A stretch of DNA of 64,000 nucleotides from Ruminococcaceae bacterium YRB3002 (GTDB lineage: Bacteria; Bacillota; Clostridia; Saccharofermentanales; Saccharofermentanaceae). The notes beneath the pieces were generated by a model that worked only from the letters and a program-made list of their open reading frames with translations, was not told where the DNA came from and did not search any database. Numbering within the stretch: the stretch's first letter is position 1; each line of letters opens with the position of its first letter. Both the position numbers and the translations under genes were made by a program. Of this stretch, positions 14,957-22,550 are shown piece after piece. Location: NCBI GenBank assembly GCA_900099715.1, contig FMTG01000006.1:24784-88783 (forward strand), given 5' to 3'.

Positions 14957-16126
14957 ATGCAGTACAGAAAAGGATACTCGATGCTGGGATACGGATGCAT
15001 GCGGTTCACCACAAAGAACGGTAACATCGACTACGGGAAAGCATCCGAACAGATCATGCGGGCCTTCCAGCTTGGCGTAAACTACTTTGACACAGCCTAC
15101 ATCTACCCCGGGAGCGAGGAAGTCCTTGGCCGCATCGTCGAGGAAAACGGCATCCGCGACAAGATAATCATCACCACAAAGCTCCCTCAATACATGGTCA
15201 GGAACCGTGCCGCCCTCGACAAATATCTGACCGAGGAACTGAAGCGTCTCCGTACCGATTATCTGGATAACTACCTGATGCACCACATGACCGACTACGC
15301 CCAGTGGGAGAAGCTTGTGGCGCTTGGGATCGAGGACTGGATTGCCGAGAAAAAAGCCTCAGGCGTTATCCGCAACGTGGGATTCTCCTTTCACGGCACC
15401 ACAGAGATGTTCCTGAAGATCCTGGATGCCTACGACTGGGACCTCTGCCTCATCCAGTACAACTATATGGATGAGCACAGCCAGGCCGGCCGCCGCGGCG
15501 TTGAAGCTGTTGCCGCCAAAGGCATCCCGCTGTTCATAATGGAACCTCTTAGAGGCGGCAAACTGGTGGACCTTCTCCCTGCCCGCGCCAAAGAAGAAAT
15601 AGCATCGGATCCCCACGGCTGGACTCCCGCAGAATGGGCGTTCAGATGGCTGTGGAACCAGCCGGAAGTCACATGCGTGCTCTCAGGAATGAACTCTCTC
15701 GAGATGATCGAGGAGAACTGCCGCGTCGCCTCCGAGGCCTCTGCCGGGTCTTTTGGAGAGACAGAATTCGCCATGATAGACCGCATCCGCACCATAATAA
15801 ACGCCAGCACGAAAGTCCCCTGCACCGGCTGCAGATACTGTATGCCCTGCCCAAAAGGTGTGGACATACCATCCATATTCTCCTGCTATAACCATATGTA
15901 TTCGGAGAACAAGAGTTCCGGCCGCAAGGAATTCTTCCAGACAGTTGCGCTCCGCCGTGAGCCGGCCCTCCCCACCCAATGCGTGGAATGCGGCAAATGC
16001 GAAGCCCACTGTCCCCAGTCGATTGAGATACGCAAAAAGCTCAAAGAAGCCGACAAAGCCCTCCGACCCTGGTACTACAAGATCATACTCGCCATGGCGA
16101 GAAGGTTTATGGTCGGAAAAAGATGA
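14957..16126 (+). CDS. Aldo/keto reductase with C-terminal 4Fe-4S domain
   Basis: 389 residues. The N-terminal 280 residues form an aldo/keto reductase barrel: GVNYFDTAYIYPGSEEVLG (Asp and Tyr of the tetrad), IITTKLPQ (Lys) and LDNYLMHHMT (His), then LEMIEENC near the end. The C-terminal 110 residues carry two cysteine clusters, CTGCRYCMPCPKG near 288 and CVECGKCEAHCPQ near 345, so a 2[4Fe-4S] ferredoxin-like tail is likely. Such fusions are common in anaerobic Clostridia; substrates are unknown. AAGGAGG precedes ATG 14957. The TGA stop belongs to the REP repeat directly after it. Confidence 0.85.
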   Translation: MQYRKGYSMLGYGCMRFTTKNGNIDYGKASEQIMRAFQLGVNYFDTAYIYPGSEEVLGRIVEENGIRDKIIITTKLPQYMVRNRAALDKYLTEELKRLRTDYLDNYLMHHMTDYAQWEKLVALGIEDWIAEKKASGVIRNVGFSFHGTTEMFLKILDAYDWDLCLIQYNYMDEHSQAGRRGVEAVAAKGIPLFIMEPLRGGKLVDLLPARAKEEIASDPHGWTPAEWAFRWLWNQPEVTCVLSGMNSLEMIEENCRVASEASAGSFGETEFAMIDRIRTIINASTKVPCTGCRYCMPCPKGVDIPSIFSCYNHMYSENKSSGRKEFFQTVALRREPALPTQCVECGKCEAHCPQSIEIRKKLKEADKALRPWYYKIILAMARRFMVGKR

Positions 16127-16184
16127 AATGGGGACGGTTCCTTTTTCACCAAATCGGTGAAAAAGGAACCGTCCCCATTTCACC
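16124..16184. repeat. REP-like repeat pair, type A, inverted
   Basis: Two facing copies (TGAAATGGGGACGGTTCC then TTTTTCACC, and the complement) separated by four bases. It lies between the convergent aldo/keto reductase and SPFH genes. The TGA at 16124-16126 ends the reductase. Confidence 0.9.
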
Positions 16185-16192
16185 ACCTGCAC

Positions 16193-16221
16193 AAAAAAGA
16201 AGGTGCCTCTTGCGAGACACC
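16193..16221 (-). terminator. Rho-independent terminator of the SPFH gene
   Basis: Minus strand GGTGTCTC, GCAA tetraloop, GAGGCACC, then TTCTTTTTT. Eight-base stem with one G-T pair, about 40 bases after the stop codon. Confidence 0.85.
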
Positions 16222-16262
16222 CTCCGTTTTCGTTAATTGAAACTAACCTTTGTTCAGACCGA

Positions 16263-17648
16263 TTACTCAGGCTTCTTTGTTCCGCAGTTGCCGCAGAAGT
16301 TAGCTGTGTTGTCTGACTTACCGCACTGAGGGCATGTCCAGGGACCGGCTGCCACGGGCTTCTTCGTACCACAGTTGCCACAGAAGTTAGCTGTATTGTC
16401 AGCCTTGCCGCACTGAGGGCAAACCCATGCTGCTGCGGGCTCAGGCTTCTTTGTTCCACAGTTGCCGCAGAAGTTAGCTGTGTTGTCTGACTTGCCGCAC
16501 TGAGGGCATGTCCAGCCTGCAACTGCTGCGCCGCCTGCTACAGCACCTGCAACAACGCCGCCTGCCATACCTGCACCTGCTGCTGCCTGCTGTGCCTGGA
16601 TCTGCTGCTGCTGACCCATGTAGTTAAATGCTGCATTTGTAGCACCCATCTGGCCAACACCGCCAACGAGACCCATACCCATGAGACCCGTAGCTGCGCC
16701 TGCAGAGTTGCCTGCTGCTGTATTGAGAGCCTCTGTCTGACCAAGAACTGCTGCAGCTGCCAGAGCGTTGGGATCTGCACCGAACATCTTGGACTGATCG
16801 ACCTGCTCGATTCTCTCACGTGACTTGTCATCAGGTGTGATAACTGCGATAGCAACTTCGTCTACAACGATACCTCTTGCCTGGAGCCAGTCCTCGTCAA
16901 GAGCATCACGCATGTAATTTCTAAGTCTTGTCTTCTCCGTGGGGAGGTTAGCGAACATGATCTTGTCCACGCCGCCGCAACGGTTAACAACCTCTGTCAG
17001 GTGATCGAGGAACTCAACTCTGGGCTGGAGCATATCTGCAGGTCTGCCCATCAGGTCAAGAACCTTGTACTCACCAACGATGTTGGAAGAAACCTTCTTG
17101 AAGAAAGCAACAGGATCCTCGATACGGAAAGAGAACTTACCGTTCATGGAGATGTAGATGTTCCTGTACTCAGGATCAGCATAAGGGATCGGCTTAGGTG
17201 TGCCAAAGTTCTGGTCCCTGATCTCGAGCAGGTTAACGAAGTAAACTCTCTGCTGCTTTGTGAGCTCACCGCCGGCTCTCATTCTCTCCCATGCATCCTT
17301 AACTACCTTCTTGGCATTGTCAAGAACGTTAGTATCTGCGAGGAGCGAAGGTGCGGATGAAGAATCCCACTGATAACGTCCTGCTTTGGTTGTAAAATCG
17401 ATAACCTCGCCGTTATCTACGAGCAGAAGTGCAGTACCCTCAGGTACGAGGATAATGGAACCGTTGGAAATAACATCGGTATTACCCTTATTGTTGCCCT
17501 TAACTATTCTTGTAGCACCCTTCCTTACCAATACGTCCTGACCAAGTGAGTCACACTTGAACACCTCAATGTACTGATCCTGAACCTCGGATACAGCTGC
17601 ATCTCTTCCTGCGTTAAGCACGTTGGTAACCAATGAAATTAAACCCAT
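16263..17648 (-). CDS. SPFH/band-7 protein with three C-terminal zinc ribbons
   Basis: 461 residues. Residues 1-290 match the SPFH-domain proteins often annotated as virion-core-protein-like (YdjI type): VLVRKGATRIVKGNNKGNTDVISNGSIILVPEGT, YISMNGKFSFRIEDPVAFF, ARGIVVDEVAIAVITPDD. A glycine, alanine and glutamine-rich linker follows (residues 300-385). The tail holds three zinc ribbons, each of the form CPQCGKSDNTANFCGNCG, encoded by nearly identical DNA blocks. No membrane segment is evident. Family members assemble in rings or microdomains; the role here is unknown. It has its own promoter at 17696-17724, GGAGGG upstream of the ATG and its own terminator. The upstream neighbours are an ATPase and lipid-related genes. 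Confidence 0.8.
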   Translation of the reverse strand: MGLISLVTNVLNAGRDAAVSEVQDQYIEVFKCDSLGQDVLVRKGATRIVKGNNKGNTDVISNGSIILVPEGTALLLVDNGEVIDFTTKAGRYQWDSSSAPSLLADTNVLDNAKKVVKDAWERMRAGGELTKQQRVYFVNLLEIRDQNFGTPKPIPYADPEYRNIYISMNGKFSFRIEDPVAFFKKVSSNIVGEYKVLDLMGRPADMLQPRVEFLDHLTEVVNRCGGVDKIMFANLPTEKTRLRNYMRDALDEDWLQARGIVVDEVAIAVITPDDKSRERIEQVDQSKMFGADPNALAAAAVLGQTEALNTAAGNSAGAATGLMGMGLVGGVGQMGATNAAFNYMGQQQQIQAQQAAAGAGMAGGVVAGAVAGGAAVAGWTCPQCGKSDNTANFCGNCGTKKPEPAAAWVCPQCGKADNTANFCGNCGTKKPVAAGPWTCPQCGKSDNTANFCGNCGTKKPE

Positions 17649-17695
17649 TTCATATCCCTCCTGAAAAATATTTACGATTTAACTCGCTAAAAATG

Positions 17696-17724
17696 ATTAT
17701 ATCAAATAACAAAAATCCATTCAA
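17696..17724 (-). promoter_or_regulatory. Promoter of the SPFH gene
   Basis: Minus strand TTGAAT (17719-17724), 17-base spacer, TATAAT (17696-17701) with an extended TGA before it. The -35 box overlaps the stop codon of the ATPase gene. Predicted start is about 40 bases upstream of the SPFH ATG, leaving room for the GGAGGG site. Confidence 0.75.
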
Positions 17725-18416
17725 TAATTATAGAAAATTGTTCTCTCGAGTCTCAGGATATGTGGAGCTTTGAACTCGATTCCCGCCTGCTCTGCCTCTT
17801 CAGCAACGCGCGCGGACATTGACGTCATTACGAGAGGGATACCGGTGATCTTCGAAGCCTCCAGCACAGTATTCTCGCCCTCCAGCACGTTCTCCGGCGT
17901 CGTGTATTCAAGAAGGTTTGCGTTATTGATATATCCGTCGATCTTGAGCCCGCAGGCCTCAGACAGTTCTGCGCTCATTACTGCTATCTGCTCAGCGGTC
18001 GACGTAAACGGGCGGTTGATATTCACTGCCATCAGGAGCCTGTAGTCAAAGCCGGCCAGCCTGTCGGACAGGGACCCCAGCACCACTGCACCCATATCCT
18101 CTCCGCCAATATCAAACACACCTTTATACGATGAATCATCGAAAATCACATACATCTCACCGCCGAGCACGGGCGCATCCACATTGGTTCCCGCATAGGA
18201 CGGACTTATCAGACGGATGTCATTGTCCTGAAGGACTGAGGCCGCATCAGCCGATCGGTAGTACGGATTTACTATATCCATGTCTGCCAGAAGTATCTTC
18301 TGGTCCGGAGCAGCCCGGCGCATTGCAAGAGCGAGATTAACAGATATCTCGGACTTGCCGGAACCATAGGCACCGATAACTATGGTGAGTTTCTTATCTG
18401 TCAGAAAGTCACTCAT
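17721..18416 (-). CDS. P-loop ATPase of the ParA/CobQ-like (SIMIBI) type
   Basis: 231 residues from MSDFLTDKK. The Walker A loop is GAYGSGKSEISVNLALAM near residue 17, the switch I-like LLADMDIVNPYYRSADA near 43, and a Walker B-like VFDIGGEDMG near 98. The middle (LMAVNINRPFTSTAEQIAVMSAEL) and end (ITGIPLVMTSMSARVAEEAEQAG) read like a partner-binding nucleotidase rather than a chromosome-segregation ParA, since the deviant K(G/S)GGxGK loop is absent. ATG 18416 has GGAGGG upstream. It overlaps the preceding kinase-like gene by eight bases. The role is unknown; the neighbours suggest membrane-lipid or envelope work. Confidence 0.72.
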   Translation of the reverse strand: MSDFLTDKKLTIVIGAYGSGKSEISVNLALAMRRAAPDQKILLADMDIVNPYYRSADAASVLQDNDIRLISPSYAGTNVDAPVLGGEMYVIFDDSSYKGVFDIGGEDMGAVVLGSLSDRLAGFDYRLLMAVNINRPFTSTAEQIAVMSAELSEACGLKIDGYINNANLLEYTTPENVLEGENTVLEASKITGIPLVMTSMSARVAEEAEQAGIEFKAPHILRLERTIFYNY

Positions 18417-19392
18417 CAACGCCCTCCGGGAAACCCATGATCATTGCATCAGGACACACTTCAAACCTTATCCTGTTGCCATAGAAGTCCTCGCCGTCAT
18501 AGTTGCCCTGGAGCTGGTAGGACGGATCCGTACTGGTGATTATGCCGCTTGTCGTCTTGAAGGAGTGAATGCCCTGGTTGCCTTCGTGCTTGCCGAAACG
18601 GTATTTCGCGATGAGGCGGACTGCCCGCCCGAAAGACACATCATCAACAGCGCACACATCGATAATACCATCGTCGAGCTTGGCACCCGGAGCCGGGCAG
18701 AATCCGTCCCCGTAAAACTTGCCGTTGCAAATGGAGATCAGCGTATTCGTCGTGTTCGTACCCTCATACATCTCGCCGGATTCCAGCTCAAGCTTGTACG
18801 TGAAATTTGATGCACGGTCTCTCTTTATGGAACGGAGAGCTGATCTCACATAGGCCGTCTTACGGACATATCTCGACTTTGGCTTTGCGCGGACCATCGC
18901 CTTGGCTGCGGCCTGCACCCTGGTGTCCAGCCCGACAGAAGTGACGTTCACGCAGTACCTGGACCACATCGGCAGGTGATTGCCCATCACGTCATATGAA
19001 TCGACTCTGATCAGATCGATCTTGCGGGGCTTATACGAATCAAGGTTCTCAAGGCTTTTCCGGAGGTTCGGAGTCTTTTTGCCATATATCGTCTTGGAAA
19101 GGTCATTGCCCGTCCCGAAAGGCAGGCATATCAGAGGCGTGTTAGTGAATGCCAATGAGTTACAGACCTCGTTTATCGTGCCGTCACCGCCGCATGAGAC
19201 AACGGTCACCCTGCCGCCGTATTTCTCGCTGATTTCTCTGGCGATATCGCCGGCGTGACCGGGGTACTCGGTATATCTGAACTCGAAATGCGTCCTCACT
19301 TCAGCAGGCACGCTCGCAAGCGCCGTCTCAAGCGCTTTAAGTGATCTCTGGTCGGCGCGGCCGCTTATGATAAAGATATACTGCCTGTTCAT
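18409..19392 (-). CDS. Diacylglycerol/lipid kinase family protein (YegS/DgkB-like)
   Basis: 327 residues. This family phosphorylates diacylglycerol, sphingoid bases or related lipids with ATP at the membrane. The catalytic loop is VTVVSCGGDGTINEVCNSL near residue 62, followed by PLICLPFGTGNDLSKTIYG near 87. The second domain includes ISICNGKFYGDGFCPAPGAKLDDGIIDVCAV near 220-250, the characteristic GG..PAP.A.LDDG.L pattern. It follows the acyl carrier protein gene by 26 bases, which supports a role in lipid metabolism. Substrate cannot be told from sequence. Confidence 0.88.
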   Translation of the reverse strand: MNRQYIFIISGRADQRSLKALETALASVPAEVRTHFEFRYTEYPGHAGDIAREISEKYGGRVTVVSCGGDGTINEVCNSLAFTNTPLICLPFGTGNDLSKTIYGKKTPNLRKSLENLDSYKPRKIDLIRVDSYDVMGNHLPMWSRYCVNVTSVGLDTRVQAAAKAMVRAKPKSRYVRKTAYVRSALRSIKRDRASNFTYKLELESGEMYEGTNTTNTLISICNGKFYGDGFCPAPGAKLDDGIIDVCAVDDVSFGRAVRLIAKYRFGKHEGNQGIHSFKTTSGIITSTDPSYQLQGNYDGEDFYGNRIRFEVCPDAMIMGFPEGVDE

Positions 19393-19418
19393 CTGTCTGT
19401 GTGGTATCCGTAGTTTCT

Positions 19419-19736
19419 TTACTTGTCCTGCTCGGTCAGGTTATAGACCATCTCTACAACGTTATCTATCGTATCGATGTCGTCCAGGATCTCATCCGGG
19501 AGCCTTATGTCGTACGCCTCCTCCAGATCGATCACCAGCTCGTAAAGCTGAAGCGAATCAAGGATCAGGTCGTTCCTGAGGCTGATATCCGGCGTTATGT
19601 CCGTCGGCGAGATGTTCATCGCCTGGGACAGCATGCGCACAATGTCGTCAAAGATCATGTCTTTCTTCTTCATCACATCATCCTGACGTTCTACCTGTTG
19701 TTCATTACGTTCTCGGGGGCCCGAAGGGTCATCCAT
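19419..19736 (-). CDS. acpP: Acyl carrier protein
   Basis: 105 residues from MDDPSGPRERN. The ACP fold occupies the last 80 residues, with the phosphopantetheine serine in DLILDSLQLYELVIDLEEAY and the acidic helices that enzymes dock on. The first 21 residues are an unusual polar extension. ATG 19736 is preferred because AAGGAG stands seven bases before it and it overlaps the MarR stop by eight bases; an internal ATG at 19673 would give a standard 84-residue ACP but has a poor ribosome site. Being coupled to a MarR gene, as in fab operons, suggests a role in fatty-acid or lipid synthesis. A dedicated second ACP for another pathway is possible. Confidence 0.85.
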   Translation of the reverse strand: MDDPSGPRERNEQQVERQDDVMKKKDMIFDDIVRMLSQAMNISPTDITPDISLRNDLILDSLQLYELVIDLEEAYDIRLPDEILDDIDTIDNVVEMVYNLTEQDK

Positions 19737-20292
19737 CTTGTGTCTCCTTTTTGCTGTTATTAGCACTGTTTTTACTGTTTTTACTGTCTATGTGAGCGAT
19801 CTCTTTCGCCGTCTCCCGGATCACCGTCTTCTCATCCGAGCCTTCATATCTGGCCAGAAGATCCTCAACATGCTTATCTATCGCTTTGACCAGAACAAGA
19901 AGCCTGTCCTGATCCTCTTCCCCGTAAGGCTCCAGTATCCTCTTTGCCAGCACCCGGTGAAACTTACTGTGCATCCTGCACGCCAGTTTTCCAGTTCTGG
20001 TAAGGCTGATCCTGACAACCCTCTTATCGCGGTCATCCCTTCTCCTGTCAACGTAGCCTTTTTTCACAAGTCTGTCGATAGACACCGTTAAAGTCCCGGT
20101 CGTTATCCCCAGAGCCTGCGCTGTCTGGCTCATGGTCTTCGCCTCATACGGACCGATCGCCGTAAGCGTATGCATCTCCGCCAGCGAAAGATCAGAGAAA
20201 TACCCTCTCGACAAAGACTTTTCTTCCGTCAGCAATACATTCTCAAATATCCTGACAAGCGATTCCGACATCTCTTCAACGCCCGAATTCAT
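19729..20292 (-). CDS. MarR-family transcriptional regulator
   Basis: 187 residues from MNSGVEEMSES. The winged helix-turn-helix is typical: SLAEMHTLTAIGPYEAKTMSQTAQALGITTGTLTVSIDRLVKKGYVDRRRDDRDKRVVRISLTRTGK is the recognition and wing region (residues 35-100). The tail is a low-complexity run (SKNSKNSANNSKKE). GGGGGA lies six bases before ATG 20292. It heads an operon with ACP, a lipid kinase and an ATPase. FabT, the fatty-acid regulator of streptococci, is also a MarR protein next to ACP, so this may sense acyl-ACP; that is inference. Upstream, GATATCTGAT and GATATTTGAT (20374-20395) form a spaced direct repeat that might be its operator. Confidence 0.85.
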   Translation of the reverse strand: MNSGVEEMSESLVRIFENVLLTEEKSLSRGYFSDLSLAEMHTLTAIGPYEAKTMSQTAQALGITTGTLTVSIDRLVKKGYVDRRRDDRDKRVVRISLTRTGKLACRMHSKFHRVLAKRILEPYGEEDQDRLLVLVKAIDKHVEDLLARYEGSDEKTVIRETAKEIAHIDSKNSKNSANNSKKETQDG

Positions 20293-20528
20293 CGTCTTTC
20301 CCCCTTTGCCGCGAGATTTCATATGCGGATCACGGTACGGCTTACTGTATGGCTTACTGTACGGATCACCGATATCTGATACCGATATTTGATTTTACAA
20401 CAAAAGAAGAAAAATGTGAAATGGGGACGGTTCTCAACTGTCACATTTTCAGCACAATCCCGTTATTTATTGGCTAATATTTGATATTTTCGATGTGACA
20501 GGGGGACACCTTTCAGACTGTACGAAGA

Positions 20529-21269
20529 TCAAACATGCTGGATCACTCCCCTCCCTATACCTGTCAACCTTGCTATCTGACGGATAGTAAAACCATCCTT
20601 GCGAAGTGTCCTCAGGGCCTCATTACGCCGTTCTTTATCGTACCCGGCAATCTCAAATCCAGACTCAATGTCCAACAACTGCCGCATCCTCTCAATCAGT
20701 GCATCATCATCAAGCCTTAGCCAGTCGCTCTCATAATCAGTTCTGTCATTCTCATCTTTGCTGTTCATAAACATCTCGAAAACATCCTTAACCGGAAGCA
20801 GACTCTTTATATACTCGATATGAGTCCTTGGGCTGTCACTGAAATAATCTGAATAACTGCTCCAGCGGTATTCGTCCATTGGAGCGATCCTGTCAGCTGC
20901 AGGATTGTTCATGATGTAGCGGTACACATTCAGTAACGACTGGCTGCCGACTATGCATTTACTCTTAAATCTGTCCTGAAACAAATGACCTGTACGCATG
21001 TAAATGAAGTTGTATCTCTGCGCGTATCCGCCGAGCAGCCTGGCCATATATAGCGACAGTTTACAATTGTCCTTCAGCAGCATATGAACATGATTATCCA
21101 TAAGACAGTAAGCAATTACCTCGACACCCATCTCTTCCGCCAGATCCAAAGCAAGATCTTTGAAATACCGGTAATCTGATTCACGCTCGAATATTATCTG
21201 CTGTCCAACTCCCCGCGCCATAACGTGATAGTACCCATCGATGACTTTTAGACGTTTTGATCGTGGCAT
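20529..21269 (-). CDS. REP-associated tyrosine transposase (RAYT, Y1/HUH type)
   Basis: 246 residues from MPRSKRLKVIDG. RAYTs are single-domain HUH endonucleases related to IS200/IS605 TnpA that cut REP sequences. Seen here: YYHVMARGVGQQIIF at the start, the HUH pair in YCLMDNHVHMLLKDN near residue 70, the probable nucleophile tyrosine in LLGGYAQRYNFIY near 95, GHLFQDRFKSKCI near 107, and VYRYIMNNPAADRI near 125. The C-terminal 45 residues form a helix-turn-helix (FTIRQIARLTGIGRGVIQ). GAGGAGGTGG precedes ATG 21269. All known motifs look intact. It is the only transposase in the window and sits inside the type B repeats, so it is the likely source of the dispersed copies. Confidence 0.92.
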   Translation of the reverse strand: MPRSKRLKVIDGYYHVMARGVGQQIIFERESDYRYFKDLALDLAEEMGVEVIAYCLMDNHVHMLLKDNCKLSLYMARLLGGYAQRYNFIYMRTGHLFQDRFKSKCIVGSQSLLNVYRYIMNNPAADRIAPMDEYRWSSYSDYFSDSPRTHIEYIKSLLPVKDVFEMFMNSKDENDRTDYESDWLRLDDDALIERMRQLLDIESGFEIAGYDKERRNEALRTLRKDGFTIRQIARLTGIGRGVIQHV

Positions 21270-21338
21270 TATTACCACCTCCTCTTTTATATATACATTC
21301 AGCGTAGCAGGGATTTTCTGAAAATTAGTGACGAAATG

Positions 21339-21363
21339 ATACGAAAAACTCCGATTTTCGTAT
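21339..21363. repeat. Inverted repeat upstream of the RAYT gene
   Basis: ATACGAAAA and TTTTCGTAT, perfect nine-base arms around a seven-base loop, 70 bases upstream of the transposase start and inside the element. It could be an operator or a hairpin in the leader that limits transposase expression. Confidence 0.55.
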
Positions 21364-21452
21364 TTTCTCGAAGTTTGTAATATAATAGTTATCAGCAAAA
21401 AATGTGACAGTTGAGAACCGTCCCCATTTCACATTTTAAAGGAACAATAACT

Positions 21453-22550
21453 ATGGAAAACACTGCCCCTAACTCCAAACAAAACACCAACATCTACAAG
21501 AAAAAGATCCGCTCGAAGATATACAACAGATACAACTGGAGCTCCCTTGTCGTCCTTCTTCAGATAGGCGCTACAACGCTGCTAGTCTCGGCACTTGAGA
21601 TCGCGGCGATAATCCTTATTGCAGCAAAGATGTCAATGGATTCCGGCGCGCCAATAACATTAGTGGCGATAATGAGCGAGGTCAACAAATATGCTCTCGC
21701 TATGGCCGGTGTGTCGTATGTCATTGTGAATATCACGGCGGCGTTGCTTGGTATGAAGCTGAGCAAGACCGGGCGCATAAGAAATTTCATAAAGAAGCCG
21801 CAGATGAGCCCGATGTGGGTTGTTGTTGCGGTGGTTGCATGTCTCGGCGTGTCCAGTCTGGATTCGCTGATAATGAGAGTTTTGAGTTTCTTTTTCGAAT
21901 CGTCTCACGATGCGCTCGATCTGATACTGGGATCGGGAATTTATTCCGAGAACATCATCATTAAGATTATTTCGATCAGCTATATTGCGCTGCTGGGGCC
22001 CATCACGGAAGAGCTGCTCATGAGGGGAACCGTTCTGCCGATGTCTTCGCACGTCTCGCCTACTTTCGGAATGTTCGTGTCGGCACTGATGTTCGGACTG
22101 ATGCACGGCAACGTGACACAGCTTTTCAATGCATTTCTTCTTGGACTTTTGATGGCTTATATCACGCTGAAGAGCAGGTCGCTGATCCCGGCGGTCATCG
22201 CGCATGTGCTCAACAATTCTTCAGCAGTGATAGTGGAGTATGCTACTGACGGACTTGACCCGGAACGCATAACCACCATCAACAACATCGTTGACGGTTC
22301 GATCGCTGTTCTCGGCATTATCGCGCTCGTTTTCCTCCTCAGGAAATTCCGCATGATCGACGAAGTAAAGGATATGCCCGTCATCAACAAACCGGTCACC
22401 GACGAGGAACTCGCGATGGTATCGGACAGCAATTCGCGCGTGTCTGTCACCATCAAGCCGTTTCTTGGCTCATGGGCGCTTTGGATGGTTGTCGCTTACT
22501 GTGCTTTTAGCTCGGTCTACATGATCTTGATCGGGAACACGCTTGGCTGA
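21453..22550 (+). CDS. CPBP-family intramembrane metalloprotease (Abi/CAAX type)
   Basis: 365 residues from MENTAPNSKQN. About eight membrane segments. The CPBP motifs are present: GPITEELLMRGTVLP near residue 185 (EExxxR), FGLMHGNVTQLF near 213 (FxxxH) and HVLNNSSAV near 249 (HxxxN). These Glu/Arg/His residues form the metal or glutamic protease site facing the membrane. Family members cut prenylated or other membrane proteins and in bacteria often confer bacteriocin self-immunity. AAGGA stands nine bases before ATG 21453; the frame's earlier start lies inside the RAYT terminal repeat and is discarded. Its 3' end overlaps the convergent yitT-like gene by 81 bases. Confidence 0.87.
   Translation: MENTAPNSKQNTNIYKKKIRSKIYNRYNWSSLVVLLQIGATTLLVSALEIAAIILIAAKMSMDSGAPITLVAIMSEVNKYALAMAGVSYVIVNITAALLGMKLSKTGRIRNFIKKPQMSPMWVVVAVVACLGVSSLDSLIMRVLSFFFESSHDALDLILGSGIYSENIIIKIISISYIALLGPITEELLMRGTVLPMSSHVSPTFGMFVSALMFGLMHGNVTQLFNAFLLGLLMAYITLKSRSLIPAVIAHVLNNSSAVIVEYATDGLDPERITTINNIVDGSIAVLGIIALVFLLRKFRMIDEVKDMPVINKPVTDEELAMVSDSNSRVSVTIKPFLGSWALWMVVAYCAFSSVYMILIGNTLG

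Larger units (their letters stand above)
20411..21437. mobile_element. RAYT element bounded by 39-bp perfect inverted repeats
   Basis: 1027 bases. The ends (20411-20449 and 21399-21437) are exact inverted copies of a 39-base sequence that starts AAAATGTGAAATGGGGACGG and ends CTGTCACATTTT. Each end is itself a REP-like near-palindrome (TGTGA...TCACA), type B. It carries a single gene, the transposase at 20529-21269, plus an inner GTGACA/GGGACACC mark (20495-20510). Identity of the ends implies a recent origin or ongoing correction. Confidence 0.85.
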
